A DNA stretch of 11,933 bases, from contig DQCG01000558.1 of NCBI GenBank assembly GCA_003533825.1, positions 1 through 11,933 on the forward strand, in the 5' to 3' direction. Under the pieces are notes generated by a model. That model was given only the letters and a program-made list of their open reading frames with translations. It was not told where the DNA came from and did no database searches. A program made the translations under genes and the position numbers. Position 1 is the stretch's first letter, and every line of letters begins with the position of its first letter. Below, piece after piece: positions 5,567-10,790 of this stretch. The stretch comes from Phycisphaerales bacterium (GTDB lineage Bacteria; Planctomycetota; Phycisphaerae; Sedimentisphaerales; Anaerobacaceae).

Positions 5567-6928
5567 TCACACCCTCCACGGGCTTCTCATTGTTCGTAAC
5601 AGCATCCTGTCGGCCCCGTCATCGTTAACGAACCGCTCGGTGTCCGGGTTCCACTTCAAATCTCTTTGAAGCCGCATGGCGATGTTGCCAAGATGACTGA
5701 TCGTGATGGAGCGGTGGGCCGTCTCGATGGGGACAACAGGTTCCTCTCTGGAAATCACGCAGTCGATGAAATTCCGGGCGTGGTTATCGCTTCGATACAA
5801 GTGAATCTCATCCGGCTTTATGACGGATTCGAGCAGCGACTTCGGATTCGCATCGTGGCGCCCGCGGTCGGCCCATACCCAGCCTTCGGTCCCCTCGAAA
5901 GTCACGCCGCCGCGCACTTTATTCGAAACGATGAGTTTGACGCCGTTCTTATAGATGCACTCGAAATAAAAACTCTTAGCCGTATTATACAATCCATCCC
6001 GGGCAAACTCGCCCTTGGCGTTTTTAATTTCCACCGGCCCGGTCTTTTCGGTTCCCATTCCCCACTGGGCGATGTCGGGATGATGGCCACCCCAATCGGT
6101 GACCTGTCCGCCTGAGTAATCCAGTATCCAGCGGAAATTAACATGGCAGCGGGCGGGGCAGTAGGGGGCGTACGGCGCCGGTCCCAGCCACATATCGTAA
6201 TTGAAACCATCCGGCACACGTTCGGGCTTGTTTCGATTACCCTTTTTTGAAATATCCGGCGTTCCGCCCGGCAGGCCGCACTTGACGGTATGGAGCCTGC
6301 CGATTCGCCCGTTCCGCACCAGCTCGCAGGCCCGACGGAAATTATGGTCCGACCGCTGCTGGCTGCCCGTCTGAAAGACGCGCCCGTAACGATGGACCGC
6401 GTCACTCATCGCCCGGCCCTCGCCGATAGTCAGCGACAGCGGCTTTTCGCCGTAAATGTCCTTGCCGGCCTTTGCCGCTTCGATTACGGCAATGGAATGC
6501 CAGTGATCCGGCAGGGCAATCAGGACGGCGTCGATATCGTCGCGGGCCAGTAAATCCCGAAAGTCTTCGTAGGCTCTGCAACCCCTGTAGTTACCCGATG
6601 CGCTCTTTCTGGCATAATACTCCGTGACAATTCTCCTGGCCGGCTCCCGTCCGCCGATGCGGTTGTTCCAGTAGCCGTCACTTTGACGGTTGACATCACA
6701 TACGGCGGCAATCTGCACCCTTTTGTCCTGGAGAAGGTCTCTCATATCATTAGTGCCCTGGTTTCCCGTGCCGATACAACCCATTATAATCCGGCTGCTT
6801 GGCGCAACGCTGCCCGCTCCGCCAAGCGCCGACGAAGGGACAAAGTGCGGAAATGCCGCCACTGCACCGGCGGCGCAGGCGACGTTTTTCAAGAAAGTAC
6901 GACGAGTGATCTTCTGCCTGCGATTCAT
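5567..6928 (-). CDS. Gfo/Idh/MocA family oxidoreductase A, Tat-exported
   Basis: This is a 453-residue paralogue of the downstream gene at 4227-5525. The twin-arginine signal is T-R-R-T-F-L-K-N (arginines 9-10) followed by an alanine-rich hydrophobic stretch. Both proteins then share a block G-x-A-G-S-V-A-P-S-x-R-I leading into the Rossmann motif, here G-C-I-G-T-G-N-Q-G at 50-58. C-D-V-N is at 77-80, D-H-W-H at 141-144, G-E-K-P-L-S-L-T-I at 160-168 and F-R-W-I-L-D-Y-S-G-G-Q-V-T-D-W-G-G-H at 265-282. It ends M-R-S-P-W-R-V. Compared with its paralogue it has an extra ~20 residues around 82-115 (N-R-I-G-G-R-E-P-A-R-R-I). The start at 6926-6928 has GGAGG seven bases upstream. A longer frame opening with TTG at 6971-6973 overlaps the preceding stop and is not favoured. 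The pair probably acts on related hydroxyls or sugars in one exported pathway. Confidence 0.9.
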   Translation of the reverse strand: MNRRQKITRRTFLKNVACAAGAVAAFPHFVPSSALGGAGSVAPSSRIIMGCIGTGNQGTNDMRDLLQDKRVQIAAVCDVNRQSDGYWNNRIGGREPARRIVTEYYARKSASGNYRGCRAYEDFRDLLARDDIDAVLIALPDHWHSIAVIEAAKAGKDIYGEKPLSLTIGEGRAMSDAVHRYGRVFQTGSQQRSDHNFRRACELVRNGRIGRLHTVKCGLPGGTPDISKKGNRNKPERVPDGFNYDMWLGPAPYAPYCPARCHVNFRWILDYSGGQVTDWGGHHPDIAQWGMGTEKTGPVEIKNAKGEFARDGLYNTAKSFYFECIYKNGVKLIVSNKVRGGVTFEGTEGWVWADRGRHDANPKSLLESVIKPDEIHLYRSDNHARNFIDCVISREEPVVPIETAHRSITISHLGNIAMRLQRDLKWNPDTERFVNDDGADRMLLRTMRSPWRV

Positions 6929-6935
6929 ATTGCAA

Positions 6936-6940
6936 CCTCC
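6936..6940 (-). promoter_or_regulatory. Shine-Dalgarno GGAGG that fixes the Gfo/Idh A start at 6928
   Basis: GGAGG is followed by seven bases and ATG on the minus strand. With this start the protein begins M-N-R-R-Q-K-I-T-R-R, a normal Tat n-region. The longer frame would add 15 residues with no ribosome-binding site of its own. Confidence 0.8.
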
Positions 6941-6969
6941 AACTCTTTTTTGCATTCTTATCTTATGAC

Positions 6970-8418
6970 TCAAAACGACAGCAGTAACTGCCAGATGTAC
7001 ATATTGCCCAGTCCGTCAATGTCTTCCCAGATTTCCTGAACCATGGCCGGGTCGCCCGTGATTTCGGGCAGGTCCTTTACACGCTGCTCCCAGGGGAAGC
7101 ACACGCCCGGTTTGATCTTAGGACTCTTTCGCCCGGCTATACCCTTGGCTTTCCTGCGAGATTCCACCGACGAAGGCAGATCGCAGGGCGACGTATCGCT
7201 CGGCGGCTCGTAGCTGCCGGCAGAATATACGCCGTGCTCACGGCAGACCTGCGTCATTACCTTCATGTTCTCGATATCGGCGTCGTTCTGAATAATCGCG
7301 CCCGCGTCCATTATATAGCCACCATCTTTGGCCACTTCTTTTATTACCCGCAGGCAGAACTCGCGGACTTGCTCAGGCTTGCTATAGCTGAGCATCATGT
7401 TCGGGATGCCGCCGCTGATGGCGAACTTGTCATGCAGTGCTTCGTGTACCTCGAAGATATCATCCTGGTCACAGTGGAAAACGATGCTGCGGTCCGGCAG
7501 CTCGCGGAAGGTCTCGAAGTGATATTTCCACTTGCCCTCGGCGTAGAAAAGTGTCTGGTGGCCGTTCTTCCAGAACTCCTCGATACAGGGCTTGAGCGTC
7601 GGCCAGTAGTGGGATGCGAATTGTTTCGGATTGAAGAACGGCACACAGCCGCGGTGCATCCAGTAGCCAATGGGCACCTGATTGGCCGGATCGGCTGTGG
7701 TCAGACCCGTGTGCACCAGGTGCGGTATCAGAGCCTCGCACGCCTTGAGCACCTTCTTGGGCTGAGTCTCCATGTCACTGACCAGACCGAGATAGCCCCG
7801 CAGCTTGTCGGCGATAATATCGAACGGAGCCTTGAAAATGCCCGCAATGGCCGAACCCGTGCCGCACTCGGATCTCAGCCGACCGATCTGCGGACCAAAG
7901 GCGTAAAAGTATTGCAGCATTGCCATGCCGCTCTTGACCATCGCAAGGTTGTTGCGATAGGTCGAAGCCTCGCCGATCTTGCTCACTTCGGTCGAGACGC
8001 GTGGCAGCCACGTATTATAGAGAAAACCGGTCGGATCGTCGATCAGGGCGTCGTATTCGTCCTCCTTCATGAAGGCCTTTTCCTCCGGCGGCTCGATGTA
8101 GTTGAAACCGACCGTGTGCGGGATTCCGATGCCGGGAATGCCGTAGTATCGAAGCCCCGCCGCCTGAGCAAGTCCCGTCCAGACATATACCATGTTCGCG
8201 ACGACGGCGTCCCAGTCGAAATCCCTGGCGCACTTAACCGCCGCCTCGAAAGCCATGTTGTAATCGTGCGCCACATCCTGGCACGTATAGCCGGCGTATT
8301 TCGCCGTAAACTCGGCGACAAACGGCCGAATCGGCACCATGTCCGGCTTCTCGTTCCGCATCGCAGTGATATAACGCTTCGTCCGTTCGTTGTATAGTTG
8401 ATCCATATCTTTGGCCAT
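6970..8418 (-). CDS. Uroporphyrinogen decarboxylase (URO-D) superfamily protein, not HemE
   Basis: This is a predicted cytoplasmic TIM-barrel protein of 482 residues, longer than HemE (about 340-360). Family marks are the N-terminal R-T-K-R-Y-I-T-A-M-R-N-E-K-P-D-M-V-P (13-29), V-F-H-C-D at 313-317, I-S-G-G-I-P-N-M-M-L at 334-343 followed by K-P-E-Q-V-R-E-F, and G-G-Y-I-M-D-A-G at 366-373 followed by a D-I-E-N-M stretch. The R-Q-A-G-R-Y motif of true HemE is absent, so heme synthesis is unlikely. The superfamily also contains corrinoid methyltransferases (MtaA, MtbA, CmuA) and many unassigned proteins in sugar-degradation clusters. A C-terminal stretch after ~400 is rich in Pro, Ser and Lys and ends in an aromatic/hydrophobic tail. 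AAAGGAG lies nine bases before the ATG. It is the first gene after a strong promoter and is followed after 41 bases by the Tat oxidoreductases. The reaction is not assigned. Confidence 0.85.
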   Translation of the reverse strand: MAKDMDQLYNERTKRYITAMRNEKPDMVPIRPFVAEFTAKYAGYTCQDVAHDYNMAFEAAVKCARDFDWDAVVANMVYVWTGLAQAAGLRYYGIPGIGIPHTVGFNYIEPPEEKAFMKEDEYDALIDDPTGFLYNTWLPRVSTEVSKIGEASTYRNNLAMVKSGMAMLQYFYAFGPQIGRLRSECGTGSAIAGIFKAPFDIIADKLRGYLGLVSDMETQPKKVLKACEALIPHLVHTGLTTADPANQVPIGYWMHRGCVPFFNPKQFASHYWPTLKPCIEEFWKNGHQTLFYAEGKWKYHFETFRELPDRSIVFHCDQDDIFEVHEALHDKFAISGGIPNMMLSYSKPEQVREFCLRVIKEVAKDGGYIMDAGAIIQNDADIENMKVMTQVCREHGVYSAGSYEPPSDTSPCDLPSSVESRRKAKGIAGRKSPKIKPGVCFPWEQRVKDLPEITGDPAMVQEIWEDIDGLGNMYIWQLLLSF

Positions 8419-8464
8419 TATGCTTCGCTCCTTTTATTATTAGTATGGATTTTCAAAAGTATAA

Positions 8465-8493
8465 TTTATACCCGCCATCCCGACAAATGTCAA
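8465..8493 (-). promoter_or_regulatory. Sigma70-type promoter for the URO-D/oxidoreductase operon
   Basis: On the minus strand TTGACA (8488-8493) is separated by exactly 17 bases from TATAAA (8465-8470). This is a near-consensus promoter, predicting a start about 40 bases before the ATG at 8418. Two quasi-palindromes overlap it: GACA-AA-TGTC (8482-8491) on the -35 side and GTATAATTTATAC (8459-8471) over the -10, both possible operator sites. Confidence 0.75.
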
Positions 8494-8583
8494 ACGACAG
8501 GCGGCCACGGGTACACATAAAAAGACACCACAAAAATACTCCAACCGGCCCAAAACTTCAAGCACTAAGATAAGGATAAAAAT

Positions 8584-8597
8584 CACAATGTATTGTG
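8584..8597. promoter_or_regulatory. Operator-like inverted repeat CACAAT-GT-ATTGTG
   Basis: This is a 6-bp perfect dyad with a 2-base centre, about 90 bases upstream of the -35 of the URO-D operon and about 120 bases before the -35 of the toxin gene. The size and symmetry suit a helix-turn-helix dimer. No cognate regulator lies in the window. Confidence 0.3.
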
Positions 8598-8715
8598 TAG
8601 AGGCGGCAGCATCAATCTGATTTCGTTTATCGGGATGGGGATGGTCGATTTCACCACAGGCTTGTACACGCTATACGAGACACGGGAAACAAGATACAAT
8701 TTCTTACGGACCTTG

Positions 8716-8745
8716 TTGACTTTCTTTGACGAACTATGTTATTAT
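8716..8745 (+). promoter_or_regulatory. Promoter of the BrnT/BrnA-type toxin-antitoxin operon
   Basis: TTGACT (8716-8721), 18 bases, then TATTAT (8740-8745): five of six matches in each box. The predicted start is about 50 bases before the toxin ATG. The segment 8692-8748 is related to 9665-9720 upstream of the nuclease gene. Confidence 0.55.
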
Positions 8746-8800
8746 TTTGATTGATAATAAAAGGCGATTGCCACGAAGGCAAGATTAAGGTTCGTAATAA

Positions 8801-9091
8801 ATGACCATAAAAATAAATGGAATCATCTGGCTGGATTCGGTTATCGAGAAAATTAGCATTAAGCATGGTGTTTCCTGTGAGGAAATCCGTCAAATCCTTC
8901 AAAAACGAACAATGTTCCGTTTTATCGAGAAAGGACACCGTACCAACGAGAATGTATATGCTGCCTTGGGGCAGACTGAGGCTGGCAGGTATATGATTGT
9001 GTTCTTCATTTACAAATCAGATCATCGTATTTTAATACTGACAGCACGCGACATGACCGTCGCTGAAAGAAGGCGATATGAGAAAAAGTAA
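8801..9091 (+). CDS. brnT: BrnT-like toxin (RelE-fold RNase) of a type II toxin-antitoxin pair
   Basis: The product has 96 residues, the usual size for BrnT. It shows the family's layout: I-I-W-L-D near 8-12, I-K-H-G-V-S-C-E-E-I at 20-29, a middle A-A-L-G-Q-T-E-A-G-R-Y (54-64), the strand I-V-F-F-I-Y, then H-R-I-L-I-L-T-A-R-D (75-84) and the terminal A-E-R-R-R-Y-E (88-94). BrnT proteins are ribosome-independent RNases that slow growth until bound by BrnA. The first residues, M-T-I-K-I-N-G, differ from the common F-E-W-D-x-x-K start. The ribosome-binding site is weak (TAAGG ten bases upstream). The stop overlaps the next gene by 14 bases, showing tight coupling with the antitoxin. The toxin-first order matches brnTA loci. 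Confidence 0.8.
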   Translation: MTIKINGIIWLDSVIEKISIKHGVSCEEIRQILQKRTMFRFIEKGHRTNENVYAALGQTEAGRYMIVFFIYKSDHRILILTARDMTVAERRRYEKK

Positions 9092-9398
9092 TACCGAAAA
9101 AACGGGGCCCGAGCGTGGCCGGGGGAAAAGTAACAACAGCAAGAGCAGTATTTCCCAAGCGGCGACATATACCGGAATGGCTGACTTCTGGGACGAACAT
9201 GATTTATCCGATTATTGGGACAAAACCAGATCCGTTCGAGCAGATGTGGATCTGGAATTCGAGGAATCTCTGTATGCAATCGAGAAAGGATTATCCAAAA
9301 CTATTCGCCGCGCAGCAAGGGAAAGAGGCGTATCCCCGCATACATTGATTAACCTATGGCTTCAGGAAAAGATTCAGAAGCTCAAGCTGGATTCTTAA
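9078..9398 (+). CDS. brnA: BrnA/CopG-type antitoxin (ribbon-helix-helix)
   Basis: The product has 106 residues. The stretch D-F-W-D-E-H-D-L-S-D-Y-W-D (36-48) is the hallmark of the BrnA/CopG-like antitoxin family. The C-terminal part, L-S-K-T-I-R-R-A-A-R-E-R-G-V-S-P-H-T-L (72-90) and L-W-L-Q-E-K-I-Q-K-L, fits a ribbon-helix-helix DNA-binding dimer domain, so it should neutralise the toxin and repress the operon. The N-terminal 30 residues are basic and low in complexity. ATG 9078-9080 lies within the toxin gene, preceded by AGAAGG four bases away, so translation is probably coupled. Family assignment is from motif recognition. Confidence 0.8.
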   Translation: MRKSNTEKTGPERGRGKSNNSKSSISQAATYTGMADFWDEHDLSDYWDKTRSVRADVDLEFEESLYAIEKGLSKTIRRAARERGVSPHTLINLWLQEKIQKLKLDS

Positions 9399-9420
9399 TG
9401 ACGCCGACAGAAAATAAGAA

Positions 9421-9618
9421 ATGCACCAGAGCAAATTCCCACCAAATTGGGATGAGAAGTGCATATAGGAAGTTCTTGCCCACTACGAATCAAAATCAGA
9501 CGAAGAAGCTGTTGCTGAAGATGAAGCTGCAAAAGAAGCCCCATCCCAAACGACCATGGAGATCCCATACGATCTCGTCTCGAAAGTACGCGAACTCATA
9601 GCAAAAAGAGCAAGCTAA
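9421..9618 (+). pseudogene. Small TA-associated gene interrupted by an in-frame amber codon
   Basis: A 65-codon frame starts with M-H-Q-S-K-F-P-P-N-W-D-E-K-C-I, meets TAG at 9466-9468, then continues as E-V-L-A-H-Y-E ... E-E-A-V-A-E-D-E-A-A ... T-T-M-E-I-P-Y-D-L-V then V-R-E-L-I-A-K-R to TAA at 9616-9618. The two halves join into one coherent acidic small protein of the type F-P-P-G-W-D-E...V-L-x-H-Y-E...E-D-E-A-A...V-R-E-L-I-A, which I recall as a widespread small protein often beside toxin-like genes; I cannot name the family. The longest open frame across this stretch (9356-9601) gives a Lys/Arg-rich shadow translation and is not accepted. ATG 9398-9400, overlapping the brnA stop, is in another frame, so the original start may also be damaged. 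It lies 22 bases after the antitoxin. Confidence 0.6.
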
Positions 9619-9664
9619 GTAACTGGCCCAACATGTCGCTGCCAGGTATGACAGATAAGATGCG

Positions 9665-9720
9665 AGATACAGTTTTTCTGCGGCCCTGTTGCTTTACTCC
9701 TCGTGCCATGCTATTATTTT
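9665..9720 (+). repeat. Second copy of a promoter-bearing segment (other copy 8692-8748)
   Basis: Aligned by hand with 8692-8748, about 41 of 59 columns match, including AGATACA at the start, CGG-CC-T-GTTG in the middle and ATG-TATTATTTT at the end. The promoter-like boxes fall at the same places: TTGCTT (9689-9694), 17 bases, TATTAT (9712-9717). It could be an ancestral promoter for the nuclease gene, about 170 bases downstream. Confidence 0.5.
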
Positions 9721-9832
9721 TGTTGTCAGCGAAGAATACACAGATGTGGCGAGCCAACCGGGATAGTTGGATGAACTGACAAAAAGAGCCGGGAACTTCT
9801 TATACAGAAAGAGATAGTCTGTGTTTCTCGTG

Positions 9833-9849
9833 TTATACAAACTGTATAA
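9833..9849 (+). promoter_or_regulatory. Palindromic operator overlapping a TATAAT -10 box upstream of the nuclease gene
   Basis: TTATACA-AAC-TGTATAA is a perfect 7-bp dyad with a 3-base centre. Its right arm overlaps TATAAT at 9845-9850, a consensus -10 box 34 bases before the ATG at 9885. No good -35 is present, so an activator or a different -35 spacing is possible. A further TTATACA half-site lies at 9800-9806, 33 bases (about three helical turns) upstream. This would suit cooperative repressor binding. Confidence 0.5.
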
Positions 9850-9884
9850 TTATTATTTTCAATACCCCAGAAAAGGAGATACAT

Positions 9885-10655
9885 ATGAAGTATAGTAGCC
9901 TTGAGAGGAATCATGTCATCCTGCCGAATCGTTTGCGGGATCTCATCCAGTTTCTGAACAGTAAATATGAGGGGCACAAACATAAATTAAAGCATGCTAC
10001 CAATTCGAACAGCGAAGATGCCCTTACCTGGTCCTGTTTTGACTATCTCAGGAACCAGAGTACAAAGGATCAACAACTGGCAATACAGAAGATCATTGAG
10101 GATGCCTTCGCCGGAGAGAGTGAGATACAGAACAGTCGTCTGGGAAAGTTCGAGATTGATATTGGACGGGAATTCGTTGGGCCCACAACGAATGGAAAGA
10201 CCGAGGTTGACGCGAGTATCGAAGCAGCTTCATTTATCATCTTCTTTGAAGCCAAACTCTATAGTGCTCTCAGCTTGGCGAAACCACCAAAAAAACTACA
10301 TGACCAAATAGCACGAAAGCTAAGAGTGGGCCTGGACTATGCCAGCGATAAGAACAAGGAATTCTTTCTCATAATTCTTGATATCGCACCTGTTAACAAG
10401 ATGATTAAGCGAGAACCGAAGGCAAGTGCTTCGGGCGGTTCAAGTGGCTTTCATGACAAGTGGAAAACCGCATGGTGGTTCAACTACTACAAGAAGGGCA
10501 GAAATGGGAGTCTAAGGCCCCTTTGGAAGTTATTGCATGACCTTGGTTTGGACACGGAACGATACTCTGCAGAACGTGTGGCCACTAACATGGGATGGCT
10601 TGTGTGGGCCGATCTATTCAAGATCACACTAAGAACATCTATAGGCAAATACTGA
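9885..10655 (+). CDS. Stand-alone PD-(D/E)XK nuclease-like protein
   Basis: The product has 256 residues and no signal peptide. The pattern fits the restriction-endonuclease-like fold: an N-terminal helix with Glu44 (S-E-D-A-L-T-W), a strand ending T-E-V-D-A (Asp109), the next strand I-I-F-F-E-A-K-L-Y-S with the E-x-K pair Glu122/Lys124, then a helix with Gln141 (H-D-Q-I-A-R-K-L). These are the usual metal-binding and catalytic positions. A hydrophobic strand F-F-L-I-I-L-D-I follows, then a Trp/Tyr-rich segment (A-W-W-F-N-Y-Y). I do not recognise the exact family; related proteins are often called restriction endonuclease-like. AGGAG six bases before the ATG makes the start secure. No methyltransferase or specificity subunit is nearby, so it is not a complete restriction-modification system as seen here. 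The 135 bases to the converging heparinase gene contain no recognisable gene. Confidence 0.65.
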   Translation: MKYSSLERNHVILPNRLRDLIQFLNSKYEGHKHKLKHATNSNSEDALTWSCFDYLRNQSTKDQQLAIQKIIEDAFAGESEIQNSRLGKFEIDIGREFVGPTTNGKTEVDASIEAASFIIFFEAKLYSALSLAKPPKKLHDQIARKLRVGLDYASDKNKEFFLIILDIAPVNKMIKREPKASASGGSSGFHDKWKTAWWFNYYKKGRNGSLRPLWKLLHDLGLDTERYSAERVATNMGWLVWADLFKITLRTSIGKY

Positions 10656-10790
10656 GCATCAGCGCAGGTACTAGAAATGATAACAAGCAGCTTCACTTGG
10701 ACCTCTCTGTCACTTGGTTGCTGAGTTGCCACATTAGAAATGGTAAGTGCGTTAAGTATGCCCCATGTGGCTACTATGTAAAGACCGGGA

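Larger units (their letters stand above)
8419..8800. other. 382-base divergent intergenic region
   Basis: No gene is seen here. It contains the operon promoter on the minus strand (8465-8493), a near-palindrome CACAAT-GT-ATTGTG (8584-8597) that could be a regulator site, and the plus-strand promoter of the toxin-antitoxin genes (8716-8745). A 96-codon minus-strand frame starting at 8938 lies antisense to the toxin gene and looks like a shadow. Confidence 0.6.

Noticed and set aside
7234..8397. 387-codon plus-strand frame opposite the URO-D family gene
   Set aside because: It is a long antisense frame typical of GC-rich coding DNA. The minus frame has recognisable URO-D motifs, a ribosome-binding site and a promoter.
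8651..8938. 95-codon minus-strand frame over the toxin gene and its promoter
   Set aside because: It is antisense to the BrnT-like gene and crosses its promoter; it has no family resemblance.
9356..9601. 81-codon frame after the antitoxin
   Set aside because: Its translation is Lys/Arg-rich and without pattern, while the neighbouring frame gives a coherent protein interrupted only by TAG.
9620..9645. CTGGC...GCCAG with a CAACATGTCGCTG stretch as an integron attC site
   Set aside because: The core sites and paired inner arms of attC are not present; the resemblance is limited to a short stretch.
9726..9983. 85-codon minus-strand frame spanning the nuclease promoter
   Set aside because: It overlaps the palindromic operator, the ribosome-binding site and the start of the nuclease gene, and has no recognisable features.
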